From Candidatus Lustribacter telmatis (GTDB lineage: Bacteria > Vulcanimicrobiota > Vulcanimicrobiia > Vulcanimicrobiales > Vulcanimicrobiaceae), in assembly GCA_003164045.1 (NCBI GenBank), contig PLRU01000032.1, positions 5,464 to 69,463 on the forward strand: 64,000 nucleotides of DNA. Direction: 5' to 3'. Numbering within the stretch: the first letter of the stretch is position 1; every line of letters begins with the position of its first letter. Positions 17,262 through 25,348 of the stretch are shown one piece after another. A program made the translations under genes and the position numbers. Under the pieces are notes generated by a model, which did no database searches, had not been told where the DNA came from, and saw only the letters and a list, made by a program, of their open reading frames with translations.

Positions 17262-18779
17262 ATGGTACCGATGGCCGCTCCAATCACCGCCGCCCCCGCG
17301 CCGCCCGCCGCATCGTATCGTCCGGAAGGTCCGCTCGATCTTGCGACCGCGCTCGAACCGTACGCCGGCCCGTGGAGCGTCCGCCATGCAGCGCATCTCT
17401 ACCGCCGCGCCGGCTTCGGCGGATCGCCCGATGATGTCGCGCGGATTGCAAGCGTGGGCATGCATGCTGCCGTTGACGGGTTCGTTCACTTTGCGAACGC
17501 TGCGGCGTTGCCGGGTCAACCGCAATTGGTCGATGACCGTCCCAATCCGGGTCAGCGCAAAATGCTGGTCGCGGCCGCCGCCCAAGCGAGCGCCGCGCAA
17601 GCCCCACCGGCCGATGCACTCGTCAACGTCCGCAAGCAACTGGGCCGCTCGCGGCGCGACAACACGATCTCGATGGAAAACTGGTTTCTCGACCGCATGA
17701 TCGCGACGCCGGCGCCGCTGCAAGAAAAACTCACGCTCTTTTGGCACGGGCACTTCACCAGCTCGTATCAGAAGGGCATCCCGGCGGCAGCGATGATCGC
17801 GCAGAACAATCTGTTCCGCGCCAACGCCCTCGGCAACATCCGCGAGCTGACGCTCAACGTATCGCAAGATCCGGCGATGCTGCGCTATCTCGACAACGCG
17901 CAAAACGTCAAAGCGCACCCGAACGAGAACTACGCCCGCGAATTGATGGAGCTCTTCACGCTCGGAATCGGCAACTACAGCGAAACCGACGTGCGCGAAT
18001 CGGCCCGCGCCTTCACCGGCTGGTCGATCGACCGCGACTACGCCTTCCGCGATTTCCCCGCGCGCCACGACGACGGCAGCAAAACGTTTCTCGGAAAAAC
18101 GGGCAACTTCACCGGTCACGATATCGTCGAGATCATCTTCGCGCAGCCCGCCGCCGCGCGCTGGTTCGCTAGGAAGCTGCTGGCCTATTTCGTGTACAGC
18201 GATCCCGAACCGCAGCTGATCGATATGGTGGCGGCGCTGATTCGCAAAAACGACTTCAACCTGCAGCCGGTGATGTCGACCGTGCTGCGCAGCAACCTGT
18301 TCTTCAGCGATCGCGCGTATCGCGCGCTGGTCAAGAGCCCGGTGCAGTTCATCGTCGGCAGCTATCAGCTCTTCGGCGTGCCGAAGTCCGATTTGGCGGC
18401 GCTCGGCGCGCTGCGCCGGATGGGGCAGATCCTGTTTTATCCGCCCAACGTCAAAGGCTGGGACGGCGGCGCGGCCTGGCTCAACAGCCAAACGATGCTC
18501 ACGCGCGAGAACTTTGCCTCCAGCTTGATGGCGCAAATGGGAACGACCCCGTGGGTGCAGCGCACGATGCAGTCGCTCGATGCGGCGAGCGTTTCGCGCG
18601 CGCTGACCGCTACGATCTTGCAAGGCGACGTCTCGCCCGCCTCGAGCGCGCACCTGGCGGCCTACCTCAACGGCACCAACGTCAGCGCGCTGCCCGCACT
18701 CTCCGGCGAAAACGCCGACGAGCGCATTCGTGGCGCGGCTTACCTCACGATGGCGATGCCCGCCTACCAACTCGCATGA
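17262..18779 (+). CDS. DUF1800 domain-containing protein
   Basis: A 505-residue protein of the DUF1800 family. Typical segments are HLYRRAGFGGSPDDV near residue 45, KLTLFWHGHFTSS, NENYARELMELFTLGIGNY, ESARAFTGWSID and FARKLLAYFV. The C-terminus carries FYPPNVKGWDGGAAWLNSQT, diagnostic of the family. The biochemical role of DUF1800 is unknown. These genes nearly always sit beside DUF1501 genes, as here, and are common in bacteria with large genomes. ATG 17262 is used; ATG 17271 is an alternative. No export signal is visible at this start. Confidence 0.9.
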   Translation: MVPMAAPITAAPAPPAASYRPEGPLDLATALEPYAGPWSVRHAAHLYRRAGFGGSPDDVARIASVGMHAAVDGFVHFANAAALPGQPQLVDDRPNPGQRKMLVAAAAQASAAQAPPADALVNVRKQLGRSRRDNTISMENWFLDRMIATPAPLQEKLTLFWHGHFTSSYQKGIPAAAMIAQNNLFRANALGNIRELTLNVSQDPAMLRYLDNAQNVKAHPNENYARELMELFTLGIGNYSETDVRESARAFTGWSIDRDYAFRDFPARHDDGSKTFLGKTGNFTGHDIVEIIFAQPAAARWFARKLLAYFVYSDPEPQLIDMVAALIRKNDFNLQPVMSTVLRSNLFFSDRAYRALVKSPVQFIVGSYQLFGVPKSDLAALGALRRMGQILFYPPNVKGWDGGAAWLNSQTMLTRENFASSLMAQMGTTPWVQRTMQSLDAASVSRALTATILQGDVSPASSAHLAAYLNGTNVSALPALSGENADERIRGAAYLTMAMPAYQLA

Positions 18780-18789
18780 AGGGGCTTTC

Positions 18790-20004
18790 TTGAAACGTAA
18801 CGCTTTTCTGCTCGGTGCGGCCAGCGGTCTTGCCGTCGTCGGACACGCCGATGGGTTCTTCTCGCGCGCGCTCGCCCAAGCGCCGCTCGGCGGCGGCGAC
18901 GACCGCGTGCTGGTGGTCGTCAACTTTCAAGGCGGCAACGACGGGTTGAACACGGTCGTGCCGTTCGGCATGCCGGCGTACTACAAGTACCGCCCCTCGT
19001 TAGCCGTTGCGCAGAACGAGGTGCTGCGCATCAACGACACGATCGGACTGAACCCGCAGCTCAAAGCGTTCAAAGACATGTACGACAAGGGGCAAGTCGC
19101 GATCGTCCAGGGCGTCGGCTATCCGAAGCCCGACTTCTCGCATTTCCGCTCGACCGAAATTTGGCAAACCGCCGCACCCGATGCGTACGTCTCGACCGGC
19201 TGGCTCGGGCGCTACCTCGACGGCGCGAGTCTGCCTGCCGCGAACCTGTTCAACGCCATCGCCGTGGCCGACGTGCTGCCTGAAGTGCTGGTGGCCGATC
19301 GCGTCGACGTGGCGGCGATCGCGCAACTCAACGGCTACGGCCTAACCAGCGACCGCAGTAAAACCGTCGGCCGCGACGCGTTCCATGCTCTGGTTTCCGA
19401 CAACAACGTGCCGTTTCGCTCGCCGTATCTTGCCCAAGTCGCGCAGATCGAAGATCACGCGCAGCGCGGCGCCGAAGAACTGCCGCAACTCATCGCGGGC
19501 TATAAGAGTGAGGCCCCCTATCCGGCGACGCCGATCGGCCGCAGCCTCGCGCTTGCCGCGCAAATCGTCGGATCGAAACTCGGCACGCGCGTCATCTTCG
19601 TGCAGCTCGGTTCGTTCGATACGCACACGACGCAAAAGGGGACGCAAGACCGGCTGCTTGCCGATTTTGCGGCCGGTATCAGCGCGTTCTACGCCGATCT
19701 CGCTGCGCACGGCAACGATAACCGCGTGCTGACGATGACGTTCAGCGAGTTCGGCCGGCGCGTGGCCGAGAACGGCAGCCGCGGCACCGATCACGGCACG
19801 GCGGCGCCGGTGTTCGTCATCGGCGGCGGCGTGAAGGGCGGACTTTACGGCGAGCATCCCTCGCTCGACGCGCTCGACAACGGCAACCTGCGTTTCACGA
19901 CCGACTTCCGCAGCATCTATGCAACCGTGCTGGAGAAATGGCTGAAGCGGCCGGCGTCAGGCATCATCGGTGCGGGCTTCGCTCAACTGCCGTTGCTGGC
20001 CTAA
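18790..20004 (+). CDS. DUF1501 domain-containing protein, exported
   Basis: A 404-residue protein of the alkaline-phosphatase-like DUF1501 family. The N-terminus LKRNAFLLGAASGLAVVG is an export signal, perhaps a weak Tat signal with KR in place of RR. Family segments follow: VNFQGGNDGLNTVVPF, QGVGYPKPDFSHFRSTEIWQ, GSFDTHTTQKGTQDRL, TFSEFGRRVAENGSRGTDHG. The THG/DHG motifs place potential metal ligands. TTG 18790 is taken as start: it follows GAAGGGG at 18778-18784, and the apparent ATG at 18776 runs into a stop. Function unknown; it is paired with DUF1800. The 3' end overlaps the convergent MFS gene by 48 bp. Confidence 0.88.
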   Translation: MKRNAFLLGAASGLAVVGHADGFFSRALAQAPLGGGDDRVLVVVNFQGGNDGLNTVVPFGMPAYYKYRPSLAVAQNEVLRINDTIGLNPQLKAFKDMYDKGQVAIVQGVGYPKPDFSHFRSTEIWQTAAPDAYVSTGWLGRYLDGASLPAANLFNAIAVADVLPEVLVADRVDVAAIAQLNGYGLTSDRSKTVGRDAFHALVSDNNVPFRSPYLAQVAQIEDHAQRGAEELPQLIAGYKSEAPYPATPIGRSLALAAQIVGSKLGTRVIFVQLGSFDTHTTQKGTQDRLLADFAAGISAFYADLAAHGNDNRVLTMTFSEFGRRVAENGSRGTDHGTAAPVFVIGGGVKGGLYGEHPSLDALDNGNLRFTTDFRSIYATVLEKWLKRPASGIIGAGFAQLPLLA

Positions 20005-21174
20005 CCCGGGCTTCGAGAACACATAGCCGGCGGCGCCCACAACGCCGCCGAAGAGCGCGACGAGGCCGAGCGAGGTCGTGGCGATAAACGGCAGTGCGCC
20101 GTTCACCGTGCTGCCGGCGGCACCGCCGAGCATCTGCGCGGCGCCGATCAAACCGGCCGCAAGACCGGCGTCGCGGCGCGCGGCGACGAGCACGGTCGCA
20201 AACGATCCCGGTAGCGCGAACGCGATGCCGAACGCGTAGAGCGTCCACGTCGCAACGAACGCGCCGACCGATGGAGCATACGAGTCGACGGCCCACGTTA
20301 AAACGGCGGCCAGCAGCGTAATCCCGGCGCCGGTTGCAAGTAAGATTTCGGGATCGATCTTACGCGCGAGCCAGCCGGACAGCGCTGCGGCGACGATGAA
20401 GGCCGATGCGTTGATGGCGAACGCGAATGCGAACTGCGTACTCGTGACGTGAAGCTCGTCGATCAGTGCGAACGGCGATCCCGCGATGAGCGCAAAATAG
20501 CCGAAGAACCCCGCGCCGACCAGCACCGAAAGGCCGACCGTGCGCGGCAGCCGCAAGACACGGCGATAGGCGGCGACCAATTCCGTCGCGACGCGCGGCG
20601 ACGTTTCGGGCAACGCGACGGCGACCATGACGACCAGCGCGAGACCGACGATGGCCAGCACGCCGTAGAGTTGGCGCCAGCCCAGCGTGACGAGAATCGC
20701 CGCGCCAAGCAGCGGAGCGATGACCGGCGCGACGCTGTTTACGGCCGAGAGAATGCTCTGCCGGAACGTCGCGCCGGCCCGGTCGGTCGAGAGGTCCTGG
20801 GCGATCGCCCGCGCGCACACCGTGCCGGCACACGCGCCCAAGCCTTGCAGCAGGCGCAAGCCGATGAGCAGGCGCGCGTCGGTCGCGATGGTGCAGCCGA
20901 TCCCCGCGAGCGTGAAGAGCGCGAGGCCCCAGAGCAGCACCGGACGGCGGCCGTAGCGGTCGGAGAGCGGGCCCAGGACGAGCTGCCCGATGCCGAAGGC
21001 GAGCACGAACGCCGACAGCGTCCACTGAAGCAGCGCGGGAGGTGCGCCGAGCGCGCTTGCGATTGACGGCAATCCGGGCAAGCTGATATCGATGGACAGC
21101 GGCGGCAGCATCGTCAACGTTCCGAGCATGACGAGAAACCAGGCTCCGCCGGGCGCCGGCTTCGTCACGTTCAC
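19957..21174 (-). CDS. MFS transporter, Bcr/CflA drug-resistance type
   Basis: A 405-residue protein with 12 hydrophobic helices. PPLSIDISLPGLPSIASALG in helix 1 and QLVLGPLSDRYGRRPVLLWG after helix 2 are hallmarks of the Bcr/CflA (DHA1) efflux family, and GACAGTVCARAIAQDL is the helix 4-5 motif. It would export drugs or small metabolites using protons. GTG 21174 is chosen; GTG 21168 is also possible. The start lies 66 bp from the divergent PadR regulator, which is the likely controller. Confidence 0.88.
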   Translation of the reverse strand: MNVTKPAPGGAWFLVMLGTLTMLPPLSIDISLPGLPSIASALGAPPALLQWTLSAFVLAFGIGQLVLGPLSDRYGRRPVLLWGLALFTLAGIGCTIATDARLLIGLRLLQGLGACAGTVCARAIAQDLSTDRAGATFRQSILSAVNSVAPVIAPLLGAAILVTLGWRQLYGVLAIVGLALVVMVAVALPETSPRVATELVAAYRRVLRLPRTVGLSVLVGAGFFGYFALIAGSPFALIDELHVTSTQFAFAFAINASAFIVAAALSGWLARKIDPEILLATGAGITLLAAVLTWAVDSYAPSVGAFVATWTLYAFGIAFALPGSFATVLVAARRDAGLAAGLIGAAQMLGGAAGSTVNGALPFIATTSLGLVALFGGVVGAAGYVFSKPGLGQQRQLSEARTDDA

Positions 21175-21239
21175 GCAAGCGAAGACCCGGCGCCCGGGTG
21201 AGGAGTTCCGGCGCAGCGACAGAACTGCATGAGCCTTCC

Positions 21240-21602
21240 GTGAAAGCAATCGCCGAACACGGCCTGCCGCCTCGGGCGACGCCGAAAAATTTCCTCGTCG
21301 CGTGGCTACTCGTGCTCCTGCGACGCTCGCACTTGCACGGCTACGAAATCATGAAGGAGCTGCGCGATGAGTTCGGCATCACGTGCGACCACGGCGCGCT
21401 CTACCGGACGCTGCACGCGCTCGAAGCCGGCGCGCTGATCCGCTCGCACTGGGACGCCGACGACTTGGGTCCGGCGCGGCGGGTGTACGAGCTGACCGAG
21501 GCGGGAAACGACGCGCTCACCGCGTGGAGCGATGCGCTCGGCGCCTATCGGGCCTCGCTCGAAAAATTCTTCCACCTCTATCACGGGTTGACCGGCGAGT
21601 GA
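21240..21602 (+). CDS. PadR family transcriptional regulator
   Basis: A 120-residue winged-helix regulator. FLVAWLLVLLRRSHLHGYEI followed by MKEL is the PadR opening. CDHGALYRTLHALEAGALI is the recognition helix, and RRVYELTEAGNDAL the wing. The C-terminal part is a short dimerisation helix (class 2, small PadR). GTG 21240 is chosen because the family similarity begins ~20 residues later; an upstream in-frame start at 21198 is possible. PadR proteins usually repress an adjacent transporter or decarboxylase: the divergent MFS gene and the downstream decarboxylase are both candidates. Confidence 0.87.
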   Translation: MKAIAEHGLPPRATPKNFLVAWLLVLLRRSHLHGYEIMKELRDEFGITCDHGALYRTLHALEAGALIRSHWDADDLGPARRVYELTEAGNDALTAWSDALGAYRASLEKFFHLYHGLTGE

Positions 21603-22375
21603 GCGTCTCGATCTGCTTTCTCGGCACCGGCGGCGCGCGTTTCGTCGTCGCCAAACAAATTCGCGCGTCGGGCGGCATGTGGATGCGGTTCGGTGGAACG
21701 CAGATCCACCTCGATCCGGGACCGGGCGCGCTCGTACGGGCGCTCGGCACGATTCCGCCGCAGCGTCCGGCGGAGTTGGATGCGATCGTGCTCTCGCACA
21801 AGCACATCGACCACGCCAACGATGTCAACGCGATGATCGAAGCGATGGCGCAAGGGGGCTGGAAGCCGCGCGGCGTGCTGCTCGCGCCGGGTGATGCGTG
21901 GGAGAGCGAATCGATCCTCCTCCCGTATGCGCGGCATTTCGTTCCGCGCCACGAAATCGTGGAAGAGCGCGGCGGTCCGTATGCGATCAACGACGTCGAA
22001 GTGCGCGCGTCGGTGCGCCATCAGCATCCGGTGGAAACCTACGGGTTGCATTTCCGTTACGCCGGAACGACGGTTTCGTATCTGCCGTGCACGCGCTACT
22101 TCGACGGGTTGATCGAAGACTATGCCGCGCATAAGCCCGACGTGCTGGTGATCAACGTGCTGCGCTACGCCGATTCGCTCGACGTTGACCACCTCACGCT
22201 CGACGATGCGAAACGCCTGATCGCCGGCATCCGTCCCGGCTCGGCAATCATGACGCACTTCGGCACGAAGATGCTCGAGCGCGATCCGCGCCGCATCGCC
22301 TACGATCTCGAGGACGAACTCGGCATTCGCGTCTACGCGGCGCACGATGGGTGGACGTATGACGCAGTCGCTTGA
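21599..22375 (+). CDS. MBL-fold metallo-hydrolase
   Basis: A 258-residue metallo-beta-lactamase-fold protein. SICFLGTGGARFVV is the opening strand, LDPGPGALVRALG the first loop, and LSHKHIDHANDVNAMI the HxHxDH zinc motif. RHQHPVETYG and MTHFGTKML supply further His. It resembles RNase Z-like or UlaG-like general hydrolases, and its substrate cannot be named. GTG 21599 overlaps the PadR stop by 4 bp. It runs into a GNAT gene with a 17-bp overlap, so it belongs to a coupled four-gene run. Confidence 0.85.
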   Translation: MSVSICFLGTGGARFVVAKQIRASGGMWMRFGGTQIHLDPGPGALVRALGTIPPQRPAELDAIVLSHKHIDHANDVNAMIEAMAQGGWKPRGVLLAPGDAWESESILLPYARHFVPRHEIVEERGGPYAINDVEVRASVRHQHPVETYGLHFRYAGTTVSYLPCTRYFDGLIEDYAAHKPDVLVINVLRYADSLDVDHLTLDDAKRLIAGIRPGSAIMTHFGTKMLERDPRRIAYDLEDELGIRVYAAHDGWTYDAVA

Positions 22376-22790
22376 AATCGCCGTCGCCAAACCGGGCGAA
22401 GCGGCGGACTTCTGGAAAACGAACGACCGCGCGTGGCGCACTGAAGCTTGGGCCTTCAAAGTCGTGTGGCACGAGCAGACGCACGACATTACCGCTACCA
22501 TCGACGGCACGATTGCGGGCGCGCTCAACGTGCGCATCGCCGCGTCGCTCGCGCACGTCGAGGCGCTCTACGTGCTGCCCGCGCATCGCGGCAACGGCAT
22601 CGGCCGCGCGCTATTGGCGCGCTGCGAGGAGATCGCGAACTACTATAACTGCCACAAAGTCAGCGTGGCCGTGATGAACGCGAGTCCGGCGCTGCGGTTT
22701 TTCCTCGATAGCGGCTACCATGTCGAAGCGGTGCTGCCGCAGCACACGTTCAAACTCGACGTCGCGATGGTGCGTAAGTTCCTGTTGTGA
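22359..22790 (+). CDS. GNAT family N-acetyltransferase
   Basis: A 143-residue single-domain acetyltransferase. AHVEALYVLPAHRGNGIGRA is the acetyl-CoA-binding motif A (Q/RxxGxG/A type), followed by LLARCEEIANYY and FFLDSGYHVEAVLPQHT, the usual C-terminal beta strands. ATG 22359 lies inside the metallo-hydrolase gene (17-bp overlap); the stop overlaps the decarboxylase GTG by 4 bp. Acceptor substrate unknown. Confidence 0.85.
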   Translation: MTQSLEIAVAKPGEAADFWKTNDRAWRTEAWAFKVVWHEQTHDITATIDGTIAGALNVRIAASLAHVEALYVLPAHRGNGIGRALLARCEEIANYYNCHKVSVAVMNASPALRFFLDSGYHVEAVLPQHTFKLDVAMVRKFLL

Positions 22791-24244
22791 GCGACGGCGG
22801 CGGCCTCGATCCGCAAGACTGGGCGGCGTTTCGCGCGCTCGCGCACCGCGCGCTCGACGAAACGCTCGACGCGGTGCACGATATTCGTGACGGCGTGCCG
22901 TGGAAGCCGATTCCGGCCGAGGTGCGCGCCGCGATCGGCGACGATCCGCTGCCGCGTGCGCCGTCGGATCCGGCCGACGTGTACGCCGCCTTCGCCGCGC
23001 ACGTGGCGCCGTATGCGGTCGACAATCGCCATCCGCGGTTTTTCGGCTGGGTGCACGGCGCGGGCACGCCGGCCGGCATCATCGCGGGCATGCTCGCGGC
23101 GGGGATGAACGCGAACGTCGGCGGCCGCGATCACGCCGCCGTCGAGATCGAACGGCGCGTGATCCGCTGGTGGTGCGACGTGTTCGGCTTCCCGGCAACC
23201 GCGAGCGGTATCCTCACCACCGGGACGTCGATGGCGAACCTCATCGGGTTGCTCGTCGCGCGCCGCGCCGCGGCCGGCGCCGGCGTCCGAGCCGGCGGCA
23301 TCTCCGCGGAGGCCGGCCTTACCGGCTATACATCGACCGAAGCGCACGGTTCGGTCGGTCGCGCGTTCGATGTCGCGGGCCTAGGCAGTGCGGCGTTACG
23401 GGCGATTCCGGTCGATGCGAACCTGCGCATCGACGTGGATGCGTTGCGCGCGGCAATTGCCGCCGATCGCAGCGCTGGGAAACAACCCTTCATCATCATC
23501 GCGACTGCCGGCAGCGCAAGCACGGGTGCCGTCGACGATCTCGTTGCGCTCGCGGATTGCGCGCGGGCCGAGCGCCTCTGGTTTCACGTCGACGGCGCCT
23601 TCGGTGCGCTCGCGCAACTCGCGCCGGACCTGCGCCGTCTCGTGAGCGGCATCGAGCGCGCCGATTCGATCGCGTTCGACTTGCACAAATGGCTGCACGT
23701 TCCGTATGACGCGGGCGCGGTGCTGGTGCGCGACGGCGCGCTGCACGCCGCGACGTTCGCCGATCACGCGCCGTATCTCGCGCGCACGCAGCGCGGCACG
23801 GCCGCGGGCGAACCGTGGTTCACCGACTTCGGACCCGAACTCTCGCGCGGCTTTCGCGCGCTGAGCGTGTGGTTCACGATGAAAACGTACGGGCTCGACC
23901 GCTTCGGCGAACTGATCGCGCAACAGTGTGCGATGGCGCGAGCGCTGGGCGAACGCATCGCTGCAACGCCGCAACTCGAATTGCTGGCGCCCGTCACGCT
24001 GAACATCGTGTGTTTCCGTTACGCGGCCGGTTTGGAAGATGCGGCGAGCGACGTGCTCAACGGCAAGATCGTGATCGACCTGCAAGAACGCGGCATCGCG
24101 GTCCCATCCACGACGCGCATAAACGGCAAACTCGCAATTCGCCTAAACGTGATGAACCACCGCACAACAGCGGCCGATCTCGACGCAACGCTCGACGCCG
24201 TCCTCGCCGCCGGAGCGGGTTTGCTAGATCGTTCGTCCGCGTAG
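22787..24244 (+). CDS. Pyridoxal-dependent group II decarboxylase (aromatic-amino-acid decarboxylase-like)
   Basis: A 485-residue fold type I PLP enzyme. HPRFFGWVHGAGTPAG near residue 85 and GILTTGTSMANLIGLLVARR bind substrate and cofactor phosphate. WFHVDGAFGA holds the Asp that contacts the pyridine nitrogen, and FDLHKWLHVPYD carries the Schiff-base Lys. This is the DDC/tyrosine-decarboxylase/glutamate-decarboxylase superfamily; the substrate could be an aromatic amino acid or another small one. It is coupled to the GNAT gene, which might acetylate the amine product (inference). The 3' end overlaps the convergent DUF4097-like gene by 21 bp. Confidence 0.88.
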   Translation: MSDGGGLDPQDWAAFRALAHRALDETLDAVHDIRDGVPWKPIPAEVRAAIGDDPLPRAPSDPADVYAAFAAHVAPYAVDNRHPRFFGWVHGAGTPAGIIAGMLAAGMNANVGGRDHAAVEIERRVIRWWCDVFGFPATASGILTTGTSMANLIGLLVARRAAAGAGVRAGGISAEAGLTGYTSTEAHGSVGRAFDVAGLGSAALRAIPVDANLRIDVDALRAAIAADRSAGKQPFIIIATAGSASTGAVDDLVALADCARAERLWFHVDGAFGALAQLAPDLRRLVSGIERADSIAFDLHKWLHVPYDAGAVLVRDGALHAATFADHAPYLARTQRGTAAGEPWFTDFGPELSRGFRALSVWFTMKTYGLDRFGELIAQQCAMARALGERIAATPQLELLAPVTLNIVCFRYAAGLEDAASDVLNGKIVIDLQERGIAVPSTTRINGKLAIRLNVMNHRTTAADLDATLDAVLAAGAGLLDRSSA

Positions 24245-25348
24245 CGCGCGGTAGCGCCGGAATGCATCGGGCGCTTCGTGGCGGAAGTCGGGCCCCTGCA
24301 GTGCTTCCCGCACGGGTTGCCACTCCGGTGGGATCGTGTGGCGCGACGAGAACGCGCCGTCGTAGAGATAGACGTTACCGCGCACGGTGACCGCGTTGAC
24401 GACCGGACCGCCGCCGGCGATCGTCGCGCTCGCTTCGCCCGTGCTGCGCTGGTCGATCGGCGTGCGTTTGTCCCACATCGAATAGACGTGTCCCTCGGTC
24501 GAGCGCGCCGCAACCTGTGCGCCCGTGGCGACGCCGATCCCGATCGAGCCGTTGGTCGATTCAAACCGCGCGAGTCCGGGATCGAAGGTGCCGTTGTCGT
24601 AGACGATCGATCCCGACACCGTGGTCACTTCGATCTGCCGGGCGCGGTTGTGTTCGAAGACCATGTTCACGTTGTTGCCGCGCGCGCGCAAGCGGTCGAA
24701 ACTTGAATCGGTCACGTCCAGCCGGCCGTTCATCATTTGAATGAACGCGGCGCTCATCACGTTGGTGATCTGCGTGTTCCCGCCTGGGCTGCCCACGAAC
24801 AGCGTGCCGCCATGATAATCGTCGATCGAAATGACGCCGGCGCCCCCGCGGATGCGGGTGTCGAGAATGGCGGTCGAGGCGGGCACCATCACGGTGATGC
24901 GCGAGCCGGCATGCGTCACGATGCGCACTTGATCGTGTACGCCGGCGCGAAAGTCCGACGCGTACGGAAAATCTTCGGGCGCCAGGGTACCGGGTGTGCT
25001 CCCGCCGGCCGGATCGCGGATCATGATGTTCGCGAGCGGAATCGAGACGGAGAGCGGGTTCTGCGGCGTCCCGAAGGTTGCCGGACGGCGCAGCACTTGG
25101 ACGGCTTCATCGTCGGTGTCGAACTGCACGTTCGGGCGGTCCCAGGCCTTGATCGTGATCGCCGATCGCGCACCGGCCCAGACCGAGATGACGCCTTGAT
25201 CGCCGACGGCAAACGAACTGCTTGCGGCGCTGGCGACGGCAGGATGAAGGAACCCGAGTAGAACGGCGAGGCTTGCGGCGGCGCGCCGCAGGGCGTCGCG
25301 GACGGCGGCCACGGCCCGATCATACCGCTCCGGACCCCACCGGGTCAT
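24224..25348 (-). CDS. Secreted DUF4097-like beta-helix protein (operon end)
   Basis: A 374-residue protein. A long basic N-terminus leads to a hydrophobic segment (AAASLAVLLGFLHPAVASA), so it is exported or anchored. The rest is beta-rich with regularly spaced Gly/Asn turns: TRIRGGAGVISIDDYHGGTL, GSPGGNTQITNVMSA, FESTNGSIGIGV. That pattern is typical of DUF4097 putative adhesin domains, as in Bacillus LiaG and YvlB. It is the last gene of the sigma/anti-sigma/two-component operon, overlapping the kinase gene by 4 bp (ATGA). I infer a cell-surface or periplasmic sensor or effector for envelope stress. Confidence 0.72.
   Translation of the reverse strand: MTRWGPERYDRAVAAVRDALRRAAASLAVLLGFLHPAVASAASSSFAVGDQGVISVWAGARSAITIKAWDRPNVQFDTDDEAVQVLRRPATFGTPQNPLSVSIPLANIMIRDPAGGSTPGTLAPEDFPYASDFRAGVHDQVRIVTHAGSRITVMVPASTAILDTRIRGGAGVISIDDYHGGTLFVGSPGGNTQITNVMSAAFIQMMNGRLDVTDSSFDRLRARGNNVNMVFEHNRARQIEVTTVSGSIVYDNGTFDPGLARFESTNGSIGIGVATGAQVAARSTEGHVYSMWDKRTPIDQRSTGEASATIAGGGPVVNAVTVRGNVYLYDGAFSSRHTIPPEWQPVREALQGPDFRHEAPDAFRRYRALRGRTI

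Noticed and set aside
16656-18923. 755-codon minus-strand frame
   Set aside because: Antisense to the cysteine hydrolase and DUF1800 genes; no motif in it.
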